Shown here: positions 53,334 through 61,567 of the stretch, piece after piece
Layout: the number at the start of each line of letters is the position of its first letter
Position numbering within the stretch: the first letter of the stretch is position 1
DNA from: Thalassospira sp. HF15
Lineage (GTDB): Bacteria > Pseudomonadota > Alphaproteobacteria > Rhodospirillales > Thalassospiraceae
Length of the DNA stretch: 64,000 nucleotides
Reading direction: 5' to 3'
Assembly (NCBI RefSeq): GCF_011806525.1
Contig: NZ_JAAVKI010000001.1
Location: 310,001 to 374,000, forward strand
Notes under the pieces: model-generated
The model's database searches: none
The model's input: the letters and a program-made list of their open reading frames with translations, nothing else
Told to the model about the DNA's origin: nothing
Translations under genes and position numbers: made by a program

Positions 53334-56300
53334 ATGAAAATCGCCGATTTTGATTTCGACAGTCTGGAAACGTCCCTGCCCGAAGCCGCAGAAACACCCG
53401 CGGCGCAAATCGGAAGCATCATTGATGCTGTCGCCGATGTCGTCGCCAAGCATCCCGAGCGGATCGCCATCAAGGACGAGGCTCAGGATATTTCCTATGA
53501 GGCTCTTGATTGCGAAAGCAACCGGATCGCCAATTTTATCATCGGCCTGAACCTGCCCGAAGACGCCATGATCGGCGTCATGACCGGACGTAATCGTTTC
53601 TACATTTCAGCCATCCTCGGCATTCTCAAGGCCGGGCATCCGTTTGTGCCACTTGATCCGGCAACACCCTTGATCCGTCGTATTGCCATTGCCAACAACG
53701 CGTCCATTCCGCTTGTCTTGGCCGATGCCGAACATGTGGGTGATCTTCACCAATTGCAGTGGCGGTGTGATGGCGTTGAACACATTCTGTGTATCGACCG
53801 CGAAAATATTGATGCGATCTCGGAGACGCCCGGTTCTCTGATGTCGGTTGAACTGTGGGATCACCTTGCTGGCGATGATGCAGACAACGTTTTGGCCGGT
53901 GGGTGGAAAAGCGCATTCACCGGGCAACCGATTGCGCAAGAAGCCATGGACGCATTTGGCGCAAATGCACGTAACAAGATCGCCAATCTGGTATCCAAAG
54001 ACGCGCATGTGCTTGAAATCGGCTGTGCTTCGGGCTTTACCATGAAACATGTCGCACCGGTTGTCGGAAAATATGTTGCAACCGATCTGTCCCGACGGAA
54101 CGTTGAACGTACCGAAGAACTTGCCATCAAGTCAGGCATGACGCACGTCATGGGCCGCCAGTTGGCCGCGCACGACATTGATGTTTTCGAGGAACAATCA
54201 TTTGATCTGATCATTCTCAATAGCGTCGTCGAAAACTTCCCGGGCTTTGGCTATCTCCGTCAGGTTCTTAACAAGGCAGCCAAATTGCTGGCACCGGGTG
54301 GTGCGATTTATCTTGGCAATATCTGGGATGCAGACCGCAAGTCGGACTACCTTGCTGACCTTGCAAAGTTTGCCGCCGATAATGTCGGCAAGGGTTATGA
54401 CACCCGTCTTGATTTCCTTGAAGACCTGTTCGTGCCCGAAGCATTCCTGAAAGACTGGGCATATGGCCATGGCGGTTTTGCGGTTGAACGTACGGCCATT
54501 AATGCGCCGGGCTTTGACCCTGCCCCATACACCTTCGATCTGGTTATGTCGCCGGATGCCGGCATCGCACCAAGTAAAACATTGCGTTATCGCCATGATC
54601 TTTCCGACCTTGTACAGTCTGCCGATGGTGCGCCTGATAAGCCGTCAGCATCGTCTGATGTTGCCTATGTCCTGTTCACCAGTGGCACGACCGGCACGCC
54701 CAAAGGGGTGGTGATCGAGCACGGATCTGTGGTTAACCTTGCAAACTCAGTATTGGAAACGCAGCTGAAATTGATCAGCGCAGAAGATGCAAAGTCATGT
54801 CTTAATCTGACATGCGTCGCACCGTTTGCCTTCGATGGATCGATTGTTCAGATTTTCGCAAGCCTTCTGAACGGGCACAGTCTTCATATCCCGGGCACTG
54901 ATACCAGAAGCGATCCCGAAGCGCTGCATGATTTCATTGTCCAGCATGAGATCGATCAACTCGATGCCACGCCAAGCCTTTTCTTCATGCTGCTTAATCA
55001 CTGGCATCAGACAGGCCAGCACTGCCCGGCCAAGATGGTGGTTCTGGGCGGAGAACCGGTTACGTCAGACTTGGTCGAACGGTTCTTTGCCCTGCCCCAA
55101 CACAGCAGCAGTAAACTTGTAAATGCCTATGGCCCGACGGAATGCTGCGTATCAGCTGCGCAATATGTCATGACTGCGCAAAATCATCGTCAGATCCTGC
55201 CGCCGCCGATTGGCCGTGCGATTAACGGCGCACAGATCAGGATTTGTGATGAAAACAACCGAACGCTGCCAAATGGCGTGCCTGGTGAAATCTTGATCGG
55301 TGGTGCCGGTGTTGCGCGTGGCTATCTGAATAACCCGGGTCTGACAGAACGAGCCTTTATCACAGATCGTGAAGGTAGCCGCTGGTATCGCAGCGGAGAC
55401 ATCGGGCGCAAACGCAATGACGGCGAGATCGTTTTTGTCGGCCGCGAAGATGGACAGGTCAAGGTGCGGGGCAATCGCGTTGAATTGGCCGAAATTGAAA
55501 CCGCCATCTGCAAACACCCTCTTGTCCGCCATGCGACAGTTGTCTTGCATAATTCCGGCAATCAGAGTTCGGAAAATCTGGTTGCCTATTTGACCACCGA
55601 TGATGGCTTTGATGTCGCAACTTGTCGGACCCAGCTTGAGCAATCTCTGCCAGCCTATATGGTTCCGAGCTATATGATCTGTCTTGATCAGATGCCTCTA
55701 ACATCAAACGGCAAGGTCGACAAAGCCAAGCTTCCCGAACCGTCGGGCAACCTTCTGGTGGGGGCAAACAAGCGCACGCAGAAGCTCGAAACTGAATGTG
55801 AACGCCAAGTCGCGAAGATCATGGGCGAGGTCCTAGATTGCACGATTGATGATGCAAATGCCGATTTCTTCGAGCTGGGCGGGCATAGCGTCCTTGCTGT
55901 GCAGTTCCTGTCAAAATTAAATCAGGCGGTTGATGTCAAAATTCCGCTCAGCGATTTGTTTAGCTGCTCAACTGTGTCCAAACTTGCTAATCGCGTTGAA
56001 ATGCGCAAACGCGATGAAAAGGACAAGAACCCGGTCGTTTCGGTCAATGCCGAAGGCAAAGGCATCCCGATCCTGTGCTTTCACCCTGTGGGCGGAAACA
56101 TCCTGTGCTATCAGGATATGTCACGCGAACTTGGTTCTGAGCAACCGGTCTTAATGGTCGAATCCCGCGGACTTCAGGAAGGTCAGGGATTAAACGCTTC
56201 CGTTGAGGACATGGTCGCTGCCTATATGCCATTCATCCGCGAAATGATCCCGAACGGTCCGGTACGTGTCGCGGGATGGAGCTTCGGCGGCTTGCTTGCC

Positions 56301-56837
56301 TATGAGGCAGGTTATCGCCTGTCACAGGCAGGTGTGGATGTGCGCAGCATCACCCTGCTGGATGCGATTGCAGTTCCGGAATCCGTCCGTGAGATGCTGC
56401 GCAAGGACGAAGCAGAATATCTTGCTGATCTGTTTGGTGAATTGGGGATCGTCAAAGCCGAAGAATTGCGCCCCCTTACACCGGAGGAACGCATTGATTA
56501 CCTGCTGACGAATGGCAAGGAATGCGATCTTCTGCCAAAGGATGCGGACCGCGGCACGATGCGCCGACTTCTTGCGGTGTTTCAGAACAACGCACTTGCG
56601 GCCGTTCACTACATGCCGCCGAAGATTGAAGACATTGATATCCTGCTTGTGCGTCCGCAAACCATTGTGCGCGGAGCACCCTATATCGAAGGTGATGAAT
56701 TTAGCGGCTGGCGGGCATTCACGGGTGACAATATTGAACTCGCCATGGTTCCGGGCACCCATGGCACCATGATTTCCCAGCCACATATTCAAGAAGTGGC
56801 AATGGCCATGCGCAAGCAGATCAAACGAACAATCTAA
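53334..56837 (+). CDS. NRPS second subunit A(methyltransferase)-T-TE
   Basis: The 1167-residue protein starts at ATG 53334 behind AAAGGGACG. The A domain is split: its a1-a2 part (GILKAGHPFVPLDP) lies at about 30-185, a SAM-dependent methyltransferase (VLEIGCASGFT at about 226) fills 185-395, and the rest (FTSGTTGTPKG at about 448, YGPTECC, YRSGDIG) runs to about 800. A carrier (GGHSV, S852) and a thioesterase with GWSFGG (S983) follow. The pocket reads D-G-V-D-V-G-A-V-S-K, which I could not match to a residue. Interrupted A domains of the a2-a3 type methylate an amino-acid side chain in kutzneride synthesis. No own C domain is present, so it needs C5. Confidence 0.94.
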   Translation: MKIADFDFDSLETSLPEAAETPAAQIGSIIDAVADVVAKHPERIAIKDEAQDISYEALDCESNRIANFIIGLNLPEDAMIGVMTGRNRFYISAILGILKAGHPFVPLDPATPLIRRIAIANNASIPLVLADAEHVGDLHQLQWRCDGVEHILCIDRENIDAISETPGSLMSVELWDHLAGDDADNVLAGGWKSAFTGQPIAQEAMDAFGANARNKIANLVSKDAHVLEIGCASGFTMKHVAPVVGKYVATDLSRRNVERTEELAIKSGMTHVMGRQLAAHDIDVFEEQSFDLIILNSVVENFPGFGYLRQVLNKAAKLLAPGGAIYLGNIWDADRKSDYLADLAKFAADNVGKGYDTRLDFLEDLFVPEAFLKDWAYGHGGFAVERTAINAPGFDPAPYTFDLVMSPDAGIAPSKTLRYRHDLSDLVQSADGAPDKPSASSDVAYVLFTSGTTGTPKGVVIEHGSVVNLANSVLETQLKLISAEDAKSCLNLTCVAPFAFDGSIVQIFASLLNGHSLHIPGTDTRSDPEALHDFIVQHEIDQLDATPSLFFMLLNHWHQTGQHCPAKMVVLGGEPVTSDLVERFFALPQHSSSKLVNAYGPTECCVSAAQYVMTAQNHRQILPPPIGRAINGAQIRICDENNRTLPNGVPGEILIGGAGVARGYLNNPGLTERAFITDREGSRWYRSGDIGRKRNDGEIVFVGREDGQVKVRGNRVELAEIETAICKHPLVRHATVVLHNSGNQSSENLVAYLTTDDGFDVATCRTQLEQSLPAYMVPSYMICLDQMPLTSNGKVDKAKLPEPSGNLLVGANKRTQKLETECERQVAKIMGEVLDCTIDDANADFFELGGHSVLAVQFLSKLNQAVDVKIPLSDLFSCSTVSKLANRVEMRKRDEKDKNPVVSVNAEGKGIPILCFHPVGGNILCYQDMSRELGSEQPVLMVESRGLQEGQGLNASVEDMVAAYMPFIREMIPNGPVRVAGWSFGGLLAYEAGYRLSQAGVDVRSITLLDAIAVPESVREMLRKDEAEYLADLFGELGIVKAEELRPLTPEERIDYLLTNGKECDLLPKDADRGTMRRLLAVFQNNALAAVHYMPPKIEDIDILLVRPQTIVRGAPYIEGDEFSGWRAFTGDNIELAMVPGTHGTMISQPHIQEVAMAMRKQIKRTI

Positions 56838-56883
56838 CAGCCAGTCAGCGCAGATTCCGCCAAATCGGCATCAACCAAACAGC

Positions 56884-56925
56884 AAGGACCAGATGGTTTT
56901 ACGACCATTCTGGTCCTTCGTTTTT
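56884..56925 (+). terminator. Rho-independent terminator of the NRPS operon
   Basis: AAGGACCAGA at 56884 pairs with TCTGGTCCTT at 56909-56918 (TGGT/ACCA extends the stem, one bulged base) and TTTTT follows at 56921-56925. The stop codon and last codons of the convergent PPTase gene lie inside it. Confidence 0.85.
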
Positions 56926-57672
56926 GAAACGGGTCCTTGCCGGCAAGGTGATGGCCAACCAACCAGAACCGCCCGACCAAACGTACGTCTGATATTGCGC
57001 GAAGTTCCGGTATCCAAGCACATAGTGATCGACCTTGTGGGTGATCTCTGACGGGGCATAGATATCAAGCGGTGTCATCATGCCTGTCGTAAGGGTCTTT
57101 GCCAAACTCTCGCGCGCGACCCAAAGCAGGCTGGCCGTGTCGCGCTTTGACAACCCAATCGTTGCGCACATTTCGCGTGTTTCGCGATCCAATCCGTCAA
57201 GAACCGGACCAACATCATCCTCAGAAGGCAGATCAACATCAATTCCCATCGGGTGCCCACGATGAAAAATCAAGGCAGCTGCGAGCCTGTCTGAATGTGA
57301 AATCGATACACCAAGGTTCGAGACATTTTCCCCTACTACATTCGACAGAATTGGCTGTTCGAAGATTCCGCTTTCAATGCTAATCAGGCGTGGATCAATC
57401 TCAGACCAATGTGATTGGAGTGCGATCTTTGCCGCCAAACGACCATGTGTGTAGCTGTCCCTGCGCCGTGCGTGTTCAAAGCTGTCACGTCGCGTCAACT
57501 CACCTTCGTTAAGTAATTGAACAATAAGCTCTTCCCTTGCCTCAGGCGCCAAGTCATCAAGGTCAATGACAACCAATGTCGCGCTCAGGACATCACGCAG
57601 ATCAAAGCTTCCTGATGCGCGATCACGCACCAATTCAAACGTCTGAATTTTGATGGCGTCAGACAATCTCAC
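56899..57672 (-). CDS. Sfp-type 4'-phosphopantetheinyl transferase
   Basis: The enzyme activates carrier domains by adding phosphopantetheine from CoA. The core motifs are GIDVD (Mg2+ site) and WVARESLAKTL. The open frame runs to ATG 57735, but that codon sits inside the terminator of the gene behind it; GTG 57672, preceded by GACGGAG, is preferred and gives 257 residues. It is convergent with the NRPS and almost certainly modifies its seven carriers. Confidence 0.88.
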   Translation of the reverse strand: MRLSDAIKIQTFELVRDRASGSFDLRDVLSATLVVIDLDDLAPEAREELIVQLLNEGELTRRDSFEHARRRDSYTHGRLAAKIALQSHWSEIDPRLISIESGIFEQPILSNVVGENVSNLGVSISHSDRLAAALIFHRGHPMGIDVDLPSEDDVGPVLDGLDRETREMCATIGLSKRDTASLLWVARESLAKTLTTGMMTPLDIYAPSEITHKVDHYVLGYRNFAQYQTYVWSGGSGWLAITLPARTRFKNEGPEWS

Positions 57673-57715
57673 ATCACGGCTCCGTCTCAGCGGAATGACA
57701 TCCAAACCGACAAAC

Positions 57716-57750
57716 AAAAAAGAATGCCCAAGCATAGCTTGGACATTCTT
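57716..57750 (-). terminator. Rho-independent terminator of the DUF697/SPFH unit
   Basis: A 14-bp stem with one mismatch (AAGAATGCCCAAGC and GCTTGGACATTCTT) with a 3-nt loop is followed on the minus strand by TTTTTT. It begins 36 bp after the stop of the DUF697 gene. Confidence 0.9.
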
Positions 57751-57785
57751 GAAAACATACGCGGTTATTGGATTTGAAAACCCAA

Positions 57786-58346
57786 TTAAGCCTTGGCAGT
57801 TGCTGCAGAACCTGCAGGCTTGGCAGTGGTTTTGCCGCCTTTGACATACTCAGAGGCCTTACGCTTCCCTTCTTCGAATTCTTCCTGAAATTTGCCGGAA
57901 GCTTCTTCTGCGTCAAAGTTTGCAACCGTACCGCCCTTGGCAAAGTGCCATGCGAAAACGCGCCCCAGCGCGTAGGTGCAGGCAGCAGCAAAGGTCGGCA
58001 TTGCAACCAGACCAAAGATCGTACCAACAACAGGAACACGACGGATAAGGTTTGCGGCAGCATAACCAACACCAGTTGCCGGAAGTACCGTAGCAACCAA
58101 GGTCGAAATGGAATTCTTGATCGCGTTTTCGGAGAACGGCACGCCATAGATGTCGCAAAGCTGTGCGAGCATGCGCAGCTGAATGGTGCTGCTGGTTGCC
58201 ATTTCAAGGAACGGGATAGGAACCAAACCACCAATGGCAGCATATGCAGTGTGACGGTTAATGCTGCTATGCGCCTGAGCACGGAGCTCAGCAGTTTCTG
58301 CTACAGCAACTTCTTCAGTCTCTTCAACTTTTTCTGCTTCGCTCAT
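57786..58346 (-). CDS. DUF697 (YcjF-like) membrane protein
   Basis: The ATG at 58346 follows AGAGGCAATT; the frame extends further upstream. The 186-residue protein has an acidic N-terminal tail, then a DUF697 core: HTAYAAIGGLVPIPFLEMATSSTIQLRMLAQLCDIYGV, hydrophobic segments around residues 75-95 and 105-130, and a Lys/Ala-rich tail. It is paralogous to the gene at 60090-60596. Function unknown; DUF697 domains occur in membrane-associated stress proteins and GTPases. Confidence 0.8.
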   Translation of the reverse strand: MSEAEKVEETEEVAVAETAELRAQAHSSINRHTAYAAIGGLVPIPFLEMATSSTIQLRMLAQLCDIYGVPFSENAIKNSISTLVATVLPATGVGYAAANLIRRVPVVGTIFGLVAMPTFAAACTYALGRVFAWHFAKGGTVANFDAEEASGKFQEEFEEGKRKASEYVKGGKTTAKPAGSAATAKA

Positions 58347-58452
58347 AATTGCCTCTTTGCAATGATCATTTTGCCGACAGGTCGCATACACAAAATTCTA
58401 GACTGCCAACACACTACCCCAACTTGCGGTTTATCGCAACAAACAGAAGTTG

Positions 58453-59802
58453 TTATTGTTTTGTATCTGCTTTCATTTCCGGTACAGCAGCCGGCTCTCG
58501 ACCGGCAGCTGATTCGGTTCTGACCGCACTGCTATCGTATAGCGGCGCGATAGATTGCATCACCTTTTGCAACGTGCTTGGCGAGCCCGGTTGTTCATCA
58601 CCAGATTGCGTTGCAGGCTTCACACCAGGTGTCGGCACGGAACCCTGTTCTGCCCCACCCGGCTGGCTTGGTGGCAAGGGGTTGGAGGACGAAGACGGTG
58701 ACGCACTACTACCGGGTTCACGAATGCCTGGTGAAATCGCATTTTGCGGTGAGATTTCAGCTGCACGTGCGTTCAGGTCATTGGCGGATGGCAAGGTGTT
58801 GGCCTGATCGCCAGTCAGTTCCGCACCTGAGGTATCAGAGGACGACGTCGGCGCATCAGCCGTATTCAAGATAACTGGCAAGCCGTCCTTGCCACCAATG
58901 ATGATGGTCTTGCTGTTTTTCGACGTAGCGAGCGACATGGTCGCTTCGATACCGCGCAGACGCAGATACTCTTCGGTGATGGTCTTCGCAACAATATCCT
59001 GAAACTCTCGAATACCCTCAGCTTCGATCTTTTTACGCTGCTTTTCCTTTTCTTCACGCGCAAGGCGGAAGTCATATTCAAGCATCGCCTGATACTGTTC
59101 GGCTTTACGTTCAATGGCATCGGCGACACGCTGCGGCAATTTGACTGAGCGGATCAGCACGTCTTCAACCGTTACCAAACGTCCCTGGAAGCTCTGGTTC
59201 ACCAACGAAGATCCAAGCTGGTTGACCATACGCTCAAGGATTTCAGCCTGAATGAAAGCACGCGTTTCGGTATAGAGTTGTTCCGGGGTGTAGCGCGAAA
59301 TCAGTTCACGGGCATGCGATCCGATTTCCGGGTAAACAAGGATTTCCGGATAATTTGGTCCGACAAGCTTGTGCAACATGCCTGCTGCATCGCGATTGAT
59401 ACGATAACGAACCGCGATGTCGACTTCCATCGACAGACCGTTGGAAGAGATCGTGTCATAGACGCGGGCCTGATTTTGCAGGCGGGCGTCATAGACAAAC
59501 ATTTTGTCCCAAGGGAAGATCATCTGCACACCTTCGCCGTAGGTATGCTCAACAACGGTCCCACCAAAGAAGCGGTACCACATCACGCCAACATGACCGG
59601 CTGGAATGGTAATAAAGATTTGCGGAGCGAGCGCAATCATCCCGATCAGAATAAAGAAGATCGTGATCAGGATGCCTGTCTGCGAGCGTTTGACAACCCG
59701 GTGCAGCCAGTCGATGAACCGATCGCGGAAGCTTGGCCGTCGCGCGTTTTCACCCTCGCCTCGTTCCGGACCGCTTGCTGACATTGTTGTGCCATCAACC
59801 AT
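58453..59802 (-). CDS. SPFH/Band-7 (prohibitin-like) membrane protein
   Basis: The 449-residue protein has one TM near residues 43-65, a Band-7 domain (ITIPAGHVGVMWYRFFGGTV, ISSNGLSMEVDIAVRYRI, NQSFQGRLVTVEDVLIRSVKLP), a long coiled coil around EQYQAMLEYDFRLAREEKEKQRKKIEAEG, and a low-complexity Ser/Pro/Gly tail of about 130 residues. SPFH proteins form ring-like membrane scaffolds. It lies between two DUF697 genes. The tail is unusually long for this family. Confidence 0.87.
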   Translation of the reverse strand: MVDGTTMSASGPERGEGENARRPSFRDRFIDWLHRVVKRSQTGILITIFFILIGMIALAPQIFITIPAGHVGVMWYRFFGGTVVEHTYGEGVQMIFPWDKMFVYDARLQNQARVYDTISSNGLSMEVDIAVRYRINRDAAGMLHKLVGPNYPEILVYPEIGSHARELISRYTPEQLYTETRAFIQAEILERMVNQLGSSLVNQSFQGRLVTVEDVLIRSVKLPQRVADAIERKAEQYQAMLEYDFRLAREEKEKQRKKIEAEGIREFQDIVAKTITEEYLRLRGIEATMSLATSKNSKTIIIGGKDGLPVILNTADAPTSSSDTSGAELTGDQANTLPSANDLNARAAEISPQNAISPGIREPGSSASPSSSSNPLPPSQPGGAEQGSVPTPGVKPATQSGDEQPGSPSTLQKVMQSIAPLYDSSAVRTESAAGREPAAVPEMKADTKQ

Positions 59803-59850
59803 TCGCTATCTCATTACTCTTATGCATTTTCATGAAACGTTGATTGCACG

Positions 59851-60048
59851 TCAGTACTCATCCAGATCATTAATTTTCTCGCGGATTTCGCGTGATGGGC
59901 GCGCGACGATCTGAACCAGAAAATCACCAATCGGTGTGATCACCACCGCCAGAATGAAGTGGCCGAGGAACCCGAACGATGTCCGGCGTCCCAACAAGCC
60001 GCACACAACCGCCGCCAGAAGATAAAGAATGATAATGATCAGATTCAT
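59851..60048 (-). CDS. Small two-TM membrane protein
   Basis: The 65-residue product is mainly hydrophobic (LIIIILYLLAAVVCGLLG, FILAVVITPIGDFLVQIV) with a charged C-terminal tail (RPSREIREKINDLDEY). I do not recognise a family. It lies between DUF697 and SPFH genes on the same strand, so it is probably part of the same unit. Confidence 0.65.
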   Translation of the reverse strand: MNLIIIILYLLAAVVCGLLGRRTSFGFLGHFILAVVITPIGDFLVQIVARPSREIREKINDLDEY

Positions 60049-60089
60049 TGCCCTGAGCCCGCCGACCTGAGTTAACCCTGTTAAGACGC

Positions 60090-60596
60090 CTAAGCGACTT
60101 TTGCATCCTTAACGACCTTTAACCCGTCTTGGAATTCTTCCTTGAATTTGGGCTCGGCACGTTTCGGGTCGAAATCTTCCATTGTTCCACCTGCTTCATA
60201 ATGCAGCTGAAACACTCGGCCCAGCGCATAGGTGAAAGCAGCATTGAAGCCAGGCATGGTCAGCACACTTAAAGTTGTTCCAACCACCGGAAGGGCTTTT
60301 GCCAGGCCCGAAAAGATACCCGTCGCCAGGAACGATTTTCCTAACACGCCACCAGTGATGCTGGCCATCATGGTCGCGATCACTGCTTTGCCGCTGCTTT
60401 TACGGAAATCCACTTTGTAGTGACTGCTCAATTCGGCCAGCATTTTAAGCTGCACTGCAACGATTGCGGCCGAATCGAGAACGGGAATGGGGATCAATCC
60501 AGTGCCCGCAGCCCACATCGTATTGCGCATCACAATTCCCCGGGCCAGCCGGTTTCTTCTGTTGCGTTTGAGCTGGTCCAAGCGCGGACTATCCAT
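60090..60596 (-). CDS. DUF697-type protein, paralogue
   Basis: The 168-residue protein shares GLIPIPVLDSAAIVAVQLKMLAELSSHYKV and YALGRVFQLHYEAGGTMEDFD with the protein at 57786-58346 (PIPFLE and YALGRVFAWHFAKGGT). It has an Arg-rich N terminus and hydrophobic segments near residues 25-45, 75-100 and 105-125. It is first in the minus-strand unit. Function unknown. Confidence 0.8.
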   Translation of the reverse strand: MDSPRLDQLKRNRRNRLARGIVMRNTMWAAGTGLIPIPVLDSAAIVAVQLKMLAELSSHYKVDFRKSSGKAVIATMMASITGGVLGKSFLATGIFSGLAKALPVVGTTLSVLTMPGFNAAFTYALGRVFQLHYEAGGTMEDFDPKRAEPKFKEEFQDGLKVVKDAKVA

Positions 60597-60787
60597 GTCA
60601 CCCCCCGGTTTTGTATGGAGGCCGAAGCATAAACGCTAAATTTTCCCACTGCAAACCGTTTCAGGGACGTATGCGGACTTGACCGCTTCTTTCCATCGAA
60701 CGACCATGTCGCCATCAGTGTTTAAATTTAACGCCCGATCACGATTGGGAAACGCGGCGTTTTCCGTCGTCTCGCAGGAGCAATGAA

Positions 60788-61567
60788 TTGAGTCTGGCAT
60801 CCAAGATCGGTGTTGCGCTGTTTCTGATACTCGCAGCCGCGCTGAGCATGACAACAACGCTCAATTACCTGCGCTTTGAGCAAACGCTTAGGACCCTCGT
60901 CTTTCAACAGATGAGTGTTGTGCGACATGAAACAAGTCAGGATCTTTTGGCAGGAATTGATCTTGGCTTGCGTTTGGATAATTTCGAAAACCTTGAGGGG
61001 ATTCTTGCCCGTCGTTTGCAAATGACACCCGAAGTCACTGGAATTACCGTTCAGGACTGCCAAGGAACGGAAATTGCCCGGGCTACCGCAACGCAGCAAC
61101 CAGATCCCTCCCCTATTGATCACAGTTCCGGGAACTTAGCGCCCCGCACCCAATCATCCTGGACAAGCATTTCCGAAAAAGGTGCTGTTTCCCGCAGCAT
61201 TTTGCACGACAGCCTAGGACAATGTGCCGGTCAATTGATCGTCACCACAGACAGTAGCGACTATTTCCGGAAGCTTGATTTGGCCTTTATTGAGATGTGG
61301 AAGTCAGCCGGGCTTGGGATGCTTTTGATCATTCCCATAACGGGGCTTTTGATTATTTTGATGCGCCGCCGTCATCGCATTTTCGTCGAACTTCACCAAG
61401 ACATAGATCGCGCTATGGCAGGTGAAACCACCGCTCGCCAGATCCACGACGAAGACGCCCTTACGGCAAGCGAAATTGAACTGATTTCCCTCTATCGCGA
61501 AATCCGCGACAAACTGCCCAAGGACGGCGTCGCGGGCCAGTCACCTGATGCGGAGAAGTCGAAATGA
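60788..61567 (+). CDS. Two-TM sensor-like membrane protein
   Basis: The 259-residue protein has TM1 at about residues 8-24, a periplasmic stretch of about 150 residues, TM2 at about 173-192, then a basic RRRHR and a HAMP-like cytoplasmic tail. No kinase, cyclase or methyl-accepting domain follows. The start is TTG 60788, eight bases after AGGAG; an ATG at 60783 is out of frame. The next gene overlaps it by 4 bp. It may be a small partner of the sensor-MFS protein. Confidence 0.75.
   Translation: MSLASKIGVALFLILAAALSMTTTLNYLRFEQTLRTLVFQQMSVVRHETSQDLLAGIDLGLRLDNFENLEGILARRLQMTPEVTGITVQDCQGTEIARATATQQPDPSPIDHSSGNLAPRTQSSWTSISEKGAVSRSILHDSLGQCAGQLIVTTDSSDYFRKLDLAFIEMWKSAGLGMLLIIPITGLLIILMRRRHRIFVELHQDIDRAMAGETTARQIHDEDALTASEIELISLYREIRDKLPKDGVAGQSPDAEKSK

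Noticed and set aside
36507..56837. Assignment of the NRPS-PKS as the thalassospiramide locus
   Set aside because: The Ser-KS-DH-KR part fits, but C1-T1 has no A domain and the AT position differs from what I remember. Not settled without alignment.
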